Shown piece by piece: positions 48,496-59,800 of a stretch of DNA of 64,000 nt (position 1 is the stretch's first letter; each line of letters opens with the position of its first letter). Both the position numbers and the translations under genes were made by a program. The notes below the pieces were generated by a model, which was not told the origin of the DNA, searched no databases, and saw only the letters and a list, made by a program, of their open reading frames with translations. This DNA is from Warburgia ugandensis (lineage: Eukaryota; Streptophyta; Magnoliopsida; Canellales; Canellaceae). The DNA is taken from NCBI GenBank assembly GCA_035236585.1, contig CP141133.1, forward strand, positions 42,921,729 to 42,985,728, given 5' to 3'.

Positions 48496-49400
48496 GTGGA
48501 CTCCACTGGGTCAGGCAATGGGATGGCTAAATTATTCCAGCAATTCCTACAGCATATGGGACAATACATGAGTAATCAACAAACCCAAGCCCCTACCACA
48601 CGAGATCCTTCCCCTGACAAAGCAATTGATAGGACTGAGGTTCAGTTAGAAAGGTTTCAGAAATTAGCTCCCTCATTCACAGGAGAAGATGAAGCATCTA
48701 TAGTTGAAAAATGGTTAATTTATATTGAAAAGATATTTAAAGCCATAAACATAGTTGAAGGAAGAAAGAAAGGTACCCATGGCCACGCTTGTGTTTAGGG
48801 GAGAGGCTACCTTTCGGTGGGAAACAACGAAAAGGACTTATTTTGACCAGCAAGAAACAATAGGATGGGAGAGTTTAAAAAGGTCTTAAATGACAAATAT
48901 TATCCTAAACACGTAAGAAAACAGAAGGAAAAGGAATTTATGGACTTAGAACAAGGAAACATGACTGTCCAACAGTATGCAAAATAGATTCATTAGCCTC
49001 CGAAGATTTGCGCCACATGCTTGTGCTGATGATGAAGACGTGGTGGAAAGATTTGTAGATGGGCTCAAACCAGGACTCAGGAACAGAGTTCTAGGTTTCC
49101 AACATTCCACCGTAGCCAAAGCCGTAGAGATGGCCTCCCTATACGAAAAAGATTATCAAAGGAATCAAGCGATAAAGGAAACTAAGAACACCAACACCAT
49201 GAGAAATTAAGGAAAGAGACCATTTTAGTCATCTGAACCCAGGCCACCTTTCAAGAAGCCATTTGAAAATGAAGGAAGAAGACCAGACTGGAAGACAACC
49301 CCTAGGTGTAATAGGAATCATTTAGGCAAACCATGTCCCACTTTTAACATCATTTGCTATGCTTATGGAGAATTAGCACATCTTGCTAGGAATTGTCCTA
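48496..49400 (+). pseudogene. Element 3 gag remnant
   Basis: No ATG start is seen in the main frame, which is open from 48496. Gag motifs run LERFQKLAPSFTGEDEASIV, EKWLIYIEKIFKAINIVEG, then a frameshift near 48770, TLVFRGEATFRWE, KVLNDKYYPKHVRKQKEKEF and LEQGNMTVQQYAK. A further frameshift at about 48985 leads to FVDGLKPGLRNRVLGF and KAVEMASLYEKDYQ. A stop at 49208 precedes the zinc knuckle (49355-49396), which reads CYAYGELAHLARNC: the second cysteine is tyrosine. Frameshifts, a stop and the lost ligand make it non-functional. Confidence 0.88.
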
Positions 49401-49500
49401 AAGGGAAAGTTGGAAACTGGAGTAAAAAATGCGCACATGGAAGAAGAGACTTGGGAACTGGAGTCAAAAATGCGAGAAAAGTACCCCGAGATCTTTTGAC
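49401..49500 (+). pseudogene. Element 3 deletion junction and pol C-terminal stub
   Basis: The zinc knuckle runs within a few codons into HMEEETWELESKMREKYPEI and a stop (TGA near 49498). That is the usual last segment of a chromovirus Pol protein, as in element 1 at 9417-9491. The ~3.3 kb that should lie between is missing. A 19-bp near-repeat, AACTGGAGT(A/C)AAAAATGCG, occurs at 49415-49433 and 49456-49474, close to the presumed breakpoint. Confidence 0.85.
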
Positions 49501-51137
49501 TGTATATATTATAGAATTTCAAGGGTGAAATTCCTGTAAGTGGGTAAGAATGTAATGACTCCATTTTTGTACCCTTGAAATCCCGTGAAAAGTCCAATTT
49601 TTAAGATAAGGGTATTTTGGTCATTTCACTGATCACCCTGACTAGACCCAGAAATTTGTTCTTAAGAATGGTATCCTTAGGTGCGTCTCCAAAAAAGGAA
49701 TCCAACAAGACCAGAATCACCCAAAACAGAGTTAAAATGAGCAAGTTATGGCCCTTTGGAATTCAAGAGCAAAATTATAATTTAATTTAAAAAGGAATTT
49801 GGCCTGAGAAAACAGGGACTCATTTTGATACGGGCACCCCCCCTTCTTCCCAAACCTACTGGAGGTTTCTAGAATGGCAGTGTGCAGGGGAGAAACCACA
49901 GCCATTCTGGAGGTTTCTCCACCACCACTCCATGGCAGTAGAAACCCCCCTCCAGAACCCTCTGTAAGCTCTATAAATAGAGCTCTTGGGCACCTCCAAT
50001 GACAGCCCAAAACCCTGGGAAAAACCCATCTTAGAGAAGCAGGCAAGAGGAGAAAATGTTGAAAATACCCAGCCACGAACCAGGTACGCCTTAAATCACT
50101 CCAAACCCATCTCCCCCTCAGTCTTAGGATGAATTTCCCTAAGTTTTTGCATGAGAAACCATGCAAAACGGGGCTCTAGGGAGCCACAACGGACCCAGGG
50201 AAGGTACCTGGGGTGTACTGGTTCGATAGGGTCTAACCAAGGTGTCCCAAGGACACCCAGGTCACCACGGAATGAAAATGCGCCACGTACGTTAAGGAGA
50301 ACCCGACGGGCGCGTCCGTCGATGCGTCCACGAATGAGAACAGTGGGCAGAGACCCAGTGCGTCTGCAGACGTGCCAGGTGGGGCGCACAGCACTGACGC
50401 GTGTCCCAGGCTCCCATCTCGTATGGGCCGTCTATGTACTCTTAATACAAAAACGCCCATAACATGAGTTCTAGGACTCCGATTGAGGTGCTCCAAAAGG
50501 CATTGTGACAGGATCGACGGTGAGACACACTCAAATGATAAAATACCTGATCAAGTCCCTATCTAAGGCTGGCATGACCCTTAAACCATGATAGTGGTGC
50601 GGGGCCACTAAACCTTTGCAACACTGACTATACCAAGGCCCAGTTAGGGACCTTAGGAGGCCCTTAGGCATGGGAATGAACCCTCAATGCCTATGTAGTG
50701 AGGTAAACTAGTTTAGAACCTATAGAAATAGGCCAAGCTAACCTTTTTTCCCTAAACCATATTCAGGAATGTATGAGGATAAGGGGACTAGTGCGATCAA
50801 AGCAGGTAGGTGTTCTGTCGCTAGTAGACTTTTAAAAAGAACCCATGATGCTTTGAGAATGCATGTTTTGAGTCATGGTTGCTTTTCTAATGCATGTTTT
50901 AAGTTTTTAAGTTACATGTCCTATCTTTATGACACATAAACTTATGTTACGTCCTTATGCACAATACCTATATAGCAAAAATTGATTTCATAAATGAACT
51001 TAGCATGCATATGAAAAATACGTTGCGCATATATTGCCAAGACATGTGTTACATGCATAGACATGTTTTGAAAAAGGATTCTTGTCTGCATGATAAGTGT
51101 AGCCTTGGCCGATGAGGGCGGGGCCAGAGAGAGCTGA

Positions 51138-51185
51138 TAGGCTTCTAAGCTGGTAGGCTTCCAGGTTGTTAGGCTTCTAGGTAGG
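51138..51185 (+). repeat. 3 x 16-bp tandem repeat in element 3 3' LTR
   Basis: TAGGCTTC starts at 51138, 51154 and 51170. The 5' LTR has a single copy at the corresponding place (about 47393), so the expansion followed or accompanied insertion of this copy. Confidence 0.8.
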
Positions 51186-51993
51186 GTTATGACTTTGAAT
51201 GTGATACTAGCATGAGCAGATTTTATGCATTGCATGCATGTTTTGCAACCGATTGCATAAATTGCATGATTTACAATAAATAAGTGCATAAATTGCATGA
51301 TTTGTGATTATTGAGTTTTGAAAAAATCCATATCCTTGAGGGTTACCAAAAGATGCTAGAGTGCCCAAAAGACGCTGGGTAGGTAGTTGTGAGGGCCAAG
51401 CAATTGTGAGGAACCCAAAGAGGACATGTTTTGAAAAAGTGGTTTTTTGCCTGCTTGATCGTATATGATTTGGGCTAGTAAGCTCGTGGGTGCTATGCCG
51501 AGAGGTTCGGGGTGGCCTCCTAGCCTTTACCACTATAGGTGGAAAGGGTACCATGCCAAAAGGGCTTGTCCTTACTTCGATTGTTGAGTGGTAATGAGGA
51601 CTACCACTGGTGTCACGGCACTCGATCCAAGTGTCATATGCCCCATGGAGGATATGACCGAGTGTCCCTAGGTACTCGGGGACCACACGGCGATGAGGTC
51701 GTGGGCATAGTGGGCCCTATGTTTTTGAGGATTTACTTGCATTGCATATGGCATGTCATGAGGATGGTCGACCATACCATAGATCCATGAGTTGGATTCA
51801 GTTGAGCATCTTATGCATATCATATATGATATCTATGCTACTTTTGACTTGGATTATGCGATTCTTGAAGTTGTCAGTATTCTATTTTGACAATGGCTTT
51901 TGAACATGAGTGTCCAAACATGCACATGGTTTAAAGAACATATGGTTTTAAAACATAGCATGCATTGTAAAACTAGTAATGATAGACTCCTAC

Positions 51994-52012
51994 TGAGTAT
52001 AGTGTATACTCA
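51994..52012 (+). other. Stem-loop in element 3 3' LTR
   Basis: TGAGTATA-GTG-TATACTCA, identical to 48182-48200. Confidence 0.85.
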
Positions 52013-52389
52013 CCCAATCCTTAACATTTTTCAGATACAAATAAACACTTAAGGAGAGGATATACACGTGACAGCGAACATCCAAATTAAGTACAAGTAA
52101 GTAAACCCCTACCTTATCTTTCAGTGAATGTTACTTGATTGTAGTTACTCTCTATAGCTGGGGATGTGACTAAGACTTTCTTGGGAATAGAGTTGATTTA
52201 AAACTATACCATGGCTATATGATTTGAAAATGTGTTTTGATACTCGGGGTTTTTAAAATGAGTTTAAATGAAAACATTTTTTCGCTGCATTGCATTGTTT
52301 TTATAAAATGGTTTTCAAATAGGGATGCATCCCACCTTAGGAAGTAGATATTGCATTTAAAAATGCATGGTAAAACCCAGGTCATCACA

Positions 52390-52394
52390 GCAGC
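52390..52394. other. Target-site duplication of element 3, right copy (GCAGC)
   Basis: Pairs with GTAGC at 45812-45816, one mismatch (T/C). Confidence 0.78.
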
Positions 52395-53139
52395 TCCAAC
52401 CCATTTTCAATGAAGATGCGGTGGTGACACAATACTGATGCATTGTCAAAGGGAAGTGGTGTAATTTTTAAAATGACCCCTCCATTTTGATTCTTTTCTT
52501 CTCTCACTCTCTCTTTTTTTTGTTGGAGAGGGGCGACGCCTGCCCTTTTTCGTAGCAGATACGCAAGTGACGCTACATTAATGCAGTGTTAGAGTGAGTG
52601 GATGTCGTCATCAAAATGAACCCCTACATTTTGAATCTCGTCTTATCTTTTTTTTTTTAACCAAAGAAGGGCATCTCCTACCCTTTTTCGATGCAAACAT
52701 GGTGGTGGCACAGTGGAGATGCGGTGCTGATGCAGTTTCATATTAAGGGGTGTTGTTAGCAAAATGACCCCTATGTTTTAAATCTTTTCTTCTCTCTCTT
52801 TTATTTTTTTTGATAGGTGAGGGGCAGCACCAACTCTTTTCCAACGCAGGCCTAGTGGTGATGTGGTGGAGGGAGAGGGCATCATTATCAAAATAGCCCC
52901 CCTGTGTATGGAATCTCTTCTTCTCACACCCTTTTTTTCTTTCTTTTTTTCACTAGAGAAGGGCGGTGCCTACCCTTTTCAATGAAGACACGATGGTGAT
53001 GCGACATTGATGTAGTGTTTGGTGTGCAAACTGTGATGACACAATGCTGAAACAGTGTTAGAGGGAGGGTGCTAACACAACGCTAATGCTATGTCAGAGT
53101 ATGGAGGTGTCATTATCAAAATGACTCCCTTCATTTTGA
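52395..53139 (+). repeat. 2.3 kb duplication, copy A, right part
   Basis: Continues copy A after element 3 and aligns with about 54628-55510: CCAACCCATTTTCAA, GTGTAATTTTTAAAA, CTGCCCTTTTTCGTAGCA and TGTTTGGTGTGCAAA all recur in order. One monomer present in copy B (about 55310-55430) is missing here. Confidence 0.85.
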
Positions 53140-55510
53140 ATCTCTTTTTCTCTCTCTCTTTTCTCTTTTGAATAGAGCAGGGCATCACCTACTCTTTTTC
53201 GTAACTAAGATGGTACTATGCGGCACTAATGCCATGGCAGAGGGAGGGGGTGTCGTTATCAAAATGACCTAGTGGCTTGTGAATATCTTCTTCTCGCCTT
53301 ATTTCTTTTCTTTTTTTTTACCATACAGAGGCGACACATACCCTTTTCAGCGCAGACAAGTGGTGGAGTGGTGGTGATGTAGTGCTGATGCAATGCCAAT
53401 GTGAGGGGGTGTCATTTTTAAAATGATCCCTTGCCTTCTGAAACTCTTCTTCTCTCTCTCCTTTTATTTATGAATGAAGATGTGCGACACCTACTCTTTT
53501 CTGGCTCAAACATAGTGACGTGGGGCTAATGCGGTGTCGAAGTATGGGGGTTCTATTATCAAAATGATTGCATGCATTTTGCATCTCTTCTTCTCTCCTT
53601 TTTTTCTTTTACCAGAGAGGCGCGACACCAACTCTTTTCCAGTGCAGACACACTAGTGACACAGCCCCAACATAGTGTCGGAGCAAGGAGGTGTCATTAT
53701 CAGAATGACCCTCCTTGTTTTGAAACTCTTCTCTTTATTTTTTCTTTTTGATCGGAGAGGAGCAGTGCCTACCCTTTTCAGCAATGACTAGATGCGAACA
53801 TAGCCTTGAGGTAGGGTCAAGGTAAGGGGTTGTCATTGTCACAACAAGCCCCTATGTTTTGAATCTCTTCCTATCCCCATGTTTTTTCTTTTGATCAGAG
53901 AGGTGTGGTTCTTACCCTTTTTTGGACACAATGATGACATGGCAGTGATGCAGCACTGAGAAGTGTCGGAGGTAGGGGCTGTCATTATCAAAATGACCCC
54001 TTACATTTTGAATCTCTTCACCTGTCTTTTTCCTTACAGGAGAGCGGTGACACCTACCACTTTCTGGCGTGGACACAATGGTGATGTGGTGTTGATGCAG
54101 TGTCGGAGGAAAGGGGTGTCATTATCAAAATGAACCCCTGCATTTTGAATCTCTTCTTCTCTCCCTTTCTTCTTTTTTTTTTTGGTCCTCTATGGTAAGC
54201 GACTACCCCCTTCAGCACAAATACGGTGGTGGCACAGCGCTAACACAATCTTCGAGTGAGGGGATGCTGTTATCGAAATGATCCCCTGTGTTTTCAATAC
54301 CTTTTTCTCTCTTTTTATTATTTTTTTAACCCAAGAGGAGCGGTGCCTACCCTTTTTTAGTGCAGACATGGTGGTAACACTGTGTTGACAGTATCGGAGG
54401 GAAGGGATGTCATTATTAAAACGATCCCTTCATTTTGAATCTTTTCTTCTTCTTCTTCTTCTTCTCTCTCTCCCTCTTAAGTAGAAAGGGCAGTGCTTAC
54501 CCTTTTTTGGTGCAAACATGATGGTGATGCGGTGCTGATGTAGTATCGGAGGGAGAGGGTGTCGTTATCAAAACAACGCCCTGTGTTTACATGTCTTCTT
54601 GTCTCTCTATTTCTTTTATTGGAGAGGGGTAGCACCAACCCATTTTCAACAAAGATGCAATGGTGACACAACGCTGATGCATTGTCAAAGGGAGGTGGTG
54701 TAATTTTTAAAACAACCCCTACATTTTGATTCTCTTCTTCTCTCACTCTCTCTTTTTTTTTACTGGAGAGGGGTGACGCCTGCCCTTTTTCGTAGCAAAT
54801 ATGCTAGTGACGTGGCACTAATGTAGTGTCAGAGTGAGGGGATGTCATTATCAAAATGAACCCCTACATTTTGAATCTCCACTTCTGTCTTTGTTTTTTT
54901 CTTTTTTTTTAACCAAAGAAGGGAGTCTCCAACCCTTTGTCGATGCAAACATGGTGGTGGCACGGTGGAGGCGCGGTGCTTATGCAGTTTCATATTGAGG
55001 GAGTGTTGTTATCAAAATGACCCATGTGTTTTAAATCTTTTCTTCTCTCTCTTTTATTTTTTTTGACCGGTGAGGGGCAGCACCTACCCTTTTCCAATGC
55101 AGGCCTAGTGGTGATGTGGCGGAGGGAGAGGGTGTCATTATCAAAACAGCCCCCCTGCGTATGGAATCTCTTCTTCTCACACCCTTTTTGCTTTTTTTTT
55201 TTTTATCACCTGAGAAGGGCGGTGCCTACCCTTTTCAATGAAAACACGATGGTGACGCAGCCTTGACGTAGTGTTTGGTGTGCAAATGGTGATGACACAA
55301 TGCTGACGCAGTGTCGAAGGGAGGGGGTGTCATTATCAAAATGACCCTCTGCTTTGTGATTCTCTTCTTCTGTCTTTTTTCTTATTTTTTAACTGAGAGG
55401 GGTCGCGCCTACCCTTTTCGTTCATAGACAAGATGCTAACACAACGTTGATGCTATGTCAGAGTATGGAGGTGTCATTATCAAAATGACTCCCTTCGTTT
55501 TGAATCTCTT
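53140..55510 (+). repeat. 2.3 kb duplication, copy B
   Basis: Uninterrupted sister of copy A (44305-45816 plus 52395-53139). After subtracting element 3 and its duplication, the offset between matching monomers is about 2257 bp. It preserves the empty insertion site near 54625. In front of it several monomers seen at 43990-44300 are absent, so a monomer like that at 43815 is fused directly to the next variant. Confidence 0.85.
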
Positions 55511-56796
55511 ATTCACTGACTTTTTTTTTTACCAGAGAGGGGTACTGCCTACCCTTTTTCGCCACAGACATAGGGTTGACATGGTGCTACCTCAATGTAG
55601 GAGGGAGGAGGTGTCGTTACCAAAATGACCCCCTGCATTTTGAATCTCCTCCTCTGTCTCTCTTTTTCTTTTTCTTTTACCAGAGATGGGCAACGCCTAA
55701 CCTTTTCCTGCTCGACATGGTGTTGATGCAGTGTTGACCAAGTGTCAGAGGGAGGGGGTGCCGTAATGAAAACAACCACATGCATTTTTAATCACTTCTT
55801 CTCCTTCTCATTTTTTGTTTATTTGATGGAGAGGGGTTGGGACTACCTTTTTCAACTCATACACGGAGGAGATGCAGTGCTGATGCTTTGTCAAATGTAG
55901 GGGTTGTATTATCAAAACAACCCCCTACGTTTTGAATCTCTTCTCCTCTCTCTTTTTTTTTATCGGAGAGGGACGTCGGCTTCCCTTTTTTGACATAGGC
56001 ATTATGGTAACCCAATGCCAATGCAGTGTTGGTGGGAGGGGTGTCATTATGAAAACAACCCCCTTAGTTTTAAATCTCTTCTTCTAGCTATTTTTTTTCT
56101 TTTATGACTAGAGAGTGGTGGCAGCTACCCTTTTTCGGCATAATCACGGTGGTGACATGGCACTTACGCAGTGTCAGTGTGAGGTGTTGTTATCAAAACG
56201 ACCCTTTGCATTTTGAATCTCTTCTTCTCTCTCTCTCTCTTCAACTGGAGAGGTGTGTGATTCCTACCTTGGTGATGCGATGCTGACATAGTGGTGGAGT
56301 GTAGGGGTGTCGTTATCAAAATGACCCTCTACATTTTGAATTGCTTCTTCTCTTTCTCTCCCTTTTTTGTATTGACTAGAGAGGGAAGGTGCCAACCCTT
56401 TTCCTATGTAGACAAGGTACTAACATGGCACTGACATAGTGTCGGAGGGAGGGGTTGTCGTCATTAGAATGACGGCCTTCATTTTGATCTATTCTTCTCT
56501 CTCATTTCTTTTTCTTTTGACCAGCGAGGAGCGACACCTACCCCTTTTTGATGTAGACACGGCAGTAATGGGTGATGACGCAGTGTTGGAGGGAGGGGTG
56601 CCATTATCAAAATGACCCCCTACATTTTGAATCTCTTCTTCTCTCTCTCTCTCTCTCTCTTTGACTAGAGAGGGGCGGCGCCAACCCTTTTCTAATGCAG
56701 ACATGGTGGCGATGTGGTGGTGACATAACACAAACTTAGTGTCAGAGGGAGGGGGTGTCGTTATCAAAATGGCTCCCTACATATTGAATCTCTTCT

Positions 56797-56836
<40 letters not shown>

Positions 56837-59800
56837 TGATAGGAAAGGGGTAATCCCTACCCATTTTTGGCCCCGACAAGGTGGTGACGTAATGGTGATG
56901 AAGCACTGACGGAGTTTCATAAGGAGACCCCTTGCATTTTGAATCTCTTCTTCTATCTCTCACGTTTTGTTTTTTTATCGGAGAGCGGCGATGCCTACCC
57001 CTTTCCTACATAAACACAATGATGATGCAGGGCTATTGTAGTGTTAAAGGAGGGGGTGTCATTATCAAATTGACCCCCTTCATTTTGAAAGTCTTCTTCA
57101 CTCCCTCTCTTCTTTTTTTTAATTGGAATAGGAAGGCGCCAACCTTTTTCGGTGCTGACACTGTGCTGACGCTATGTCAGAGGGAGGGTGTGCTTTTATT
57201 AAAATGACCCTCTGCGTTTTGAATTTGTTCTTCTCTCTCTCTCTCGTTTTTACCAGAGAGGGGCTGCGCTAGGCCTTTTCCAGTGCAGACATGGTGGTGA
57301 CGCAGCACTAATGTAGGGTCGGAAGGAGGGGTTGTCATTATCAAAACAACCCCATTCATTTTCAATCTCTTCTTTGCCCCCTCTTTCTTTCTCTTTAGAA
57401 GGAGAGGGGTGCGCCTACCCTTTTTCGGCATAGACATGGTGGTGATGCCACACTGAGACAATGTCGGAGGGAAGGGTACCATTATCAAAATGACACCCTA
57501 CTTTTTGAATCTCTTCTTCTCTCTCTTTTCTTTTAATGGGAGAGGGGCAGCCCCGACCCTTTTCCGAAGCAGACACGAGGGTGATGCGGAACTAATGCAA
57601 TGTTGGATGGAGGGGGTGTTGTTATCAAAACAACCCCTCCATTTTTAATCTCTTCTTGTCTCTTTTTTATCTTTTGACTAGAGAGGGTTAGTGCCTACCC
57701 ATTTTAGGCATAGGCATGGTGGTGATGCTGCGCTGAACAGTTTTGTAGTGAGTAGGTGTCGTTATCAAAATGACCCCCTGCACTATGAATCTCTCCTTCT
57801 CTCTCTTTTTTTCTTTTTTTGTTTGATATGAGAGGGGTAGTGCCTACCCTTTTCCTACGCAGCAATGGTGGTGGCATGGGTGGTGATGCAATGCTAACGT
57901 AGTCTCAGAGTAGGGAGGTGTTCTTATCAAAATGACCCCCTGCATTTTGAATCTCTCCTTTTGTCTCTTGGTTTTTTTTTTCTTTGGTAGAGAGTGTCGA
58001 CTCCTACCCTTTTTCGATGCAAACACAGTGGTGATGCAACATTGACGCAATGCCAGAGGGAGTAGGTGTTGTTACCTAAATGACCACCTGCCTTTTGAAT
58101 AATTTCTTCTCTCTCTCCTTTTTTCTTTTTGATCGCAAAGGGGCAGTGCATACTCTTTTCTAGGGAAGATGCGGTGGTGCATGGCAATGACGCAATGTTG
58201 GATGGAGGGGTGTTATTATCAAAATGACCCCTTGCATTTTTATTCTCTTCTTCTTCTCTCTCTCTCTCTCTCTCTTCTTTTTTATTTTCTCACTAGAGAG
58301 GGGTAGTGCCTACCCGTTTTTGGCATTGACGCGGTGGTGACACGGCACTGACATAGTGTCAGAGTGAGGAGGTGTTGCTGTCAAAATGACCCCCTATGTT
58401 TTAAATATCTTCTTCTCTCTCTTTTATCTCTTTTGACCAGAGACGGGCAGCACCGATGCTTTTTCAGCATAGACATCGTGGTGATGTGGTGCTAATGCAG
58501 TGTTAAAGGGAGGCAGTGTCATTATCAAAACGATCCCCTATGTTTTGTATCTCATCTTCTCTCTCTCTAATTTTTTTTACCAGAGAGGGGCGGTGCCTAC
58601 CCTTTCTAGCACAGACATGGTGGTGATGCGGCTCTGTTGCAGTGTCAGAGGGAGGGGAGTTGTTATCAAAATGACCCCCTACATTTTGAATCTCTCTCTC
58701 TCTCTTTTAGACTAGAGAGGATCGGCACCAACCCTTTTTTGGTGCAGACATGGTGGTAACGTAGTGTTGGAGGGATGGGTGTCATTATCAAAATGACCAC
58801 ATGCATTTGGTGTCTCTTCTTCCCTCTCTTTTTCTTTTTTTCTCTAGAGAGGGGTGGCGCCTACCCTTTTTTGGCACAGACATTGCGGTGATGTGGCACT
58901 AATGCAGTGTCAGAGGGTGGTGGTGTCATTATCAAAATGTCCCCCCTACATTTTTAATCTCTTCTTCTCTCTCACTCTTTTTTTCTTTTTTTTGACCGAG
59001 GACAAGGTGCTGACTTAATGTTGAAGGGAGGGGGCGTCATCATCAAAATGACCCCCTCCTTTTTGAATCTCTTCTTCTCTCTCTTTTTCTTTTCTTTGGC
59101 AGGAGAGGTGAGGCACTTACCCTTTTGGGCGCAGACACGATGGTGATGCAGAGGTGACAAGGCACAGACGTAATGTTGGAGGGAGGGGAAGCGCTTACCC
59201 TTTCCAAGCATAGACATGATGGTGATGCAATGCTGATGCAGTGTTTGAGTGAGGCAGTGTCGTTATGAAAATGACCCCCTATGTTTTGAATATCTTCTTC
59301 TCTTTTGTTTTTTATGACATGGTCATGACAAAGCACTCATGCAATGTCGAAGCGTTGGGTGTTGTTATCAAAATGAAGCCCTACGTTTTGAATCCCTTCT
59401 TCTTCCGTCTTTCTTTTTTTTTTTTTTTTGACCAAAGATGGGCAACTCCTTCCCTTTTTTTGCACAGACATGGTCATGACATGGCACTGATGAAGTGTTG
59501 GAGGGAGGAGTTGTCGTTGTCAAAATGACCCCCTACATTTTGGATATATTCTTTTGTCGCTCTCTTTTTCCTTTCTGATTGAAGAAGGGTAGCGCCTACG
59601 CTTTTTCAATGTAGACATGGTGGTGATGCAATGGTGACCTGTGCTGATGTAGTGTCAGTGCCATTATCAAAACGACCAACTGCATTTTGAATCTCTTCTT
59701 CTCTCTCTCTCTCTTCTTTTCAACCGAAATGGGGTGGGCCATACCCGTTTTTGCCACAAACACAGTGGTGATGTAGCACTAACGCAGTGTCAGATGGAGG

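Larger units (their letters stand above)
45817..52389 (+). mobile_element. Element 3: internally deleted, non-autonomous Ty3/gypsy retrotransposon
   Basis: Two long direct LTRs (45817-48307 and 49551-52389) enclose only 1243 bp. The interior has a Met-type primer site, a broken gag with a damaged zinc knuckle, and then directly the last ~20 codons of pol before the 3' LTR. Protease, RT, RNase H and integrase are absent. LTR ends are TGTAATGAC...GTCATCACA and a near-perfect 5-bp duplication flanks the element. Gag motifs resemble element 1 (LERFQKLAPSFTGEDEA, IEKIFKAINI). Movement would have needed proteins from a complete relative. The LTRs differ by several percent by eye, so the insertion is not recent. 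Confidence 0.93.
49551..52389 (+). repeat. Element 3, 3' LTR (2839 bp)
   Basis: Starts TGTAATGACTCC after a weak purine stretch (GGGTAAGAA) and ends AACCCAGGTCATCACA. It is longer than the 5' LTR because it keeps about 270 bp near its end and has local expansions, including a 16-bp unit (TAGGCTTC...) three times at 51138-51185 and a repeated AAAAGA.GCT segment at about 51345-51377. The TATA box is at 49972-49979 and the stem-loop at 51994-52012. Open frames at 50096-50389 and 51207-51686 (minus) have no recognisable domain. Confidence 0.93.

Noticed and set aside
51207..51686. 159-codon minus-strand open frame in element 3 3' LTR
   Set aside because: The 5' LTR homologue is interrupted, and the composition follows ATGCATTGCATG-type low-complexity DNA. 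It looks like a chance frame.
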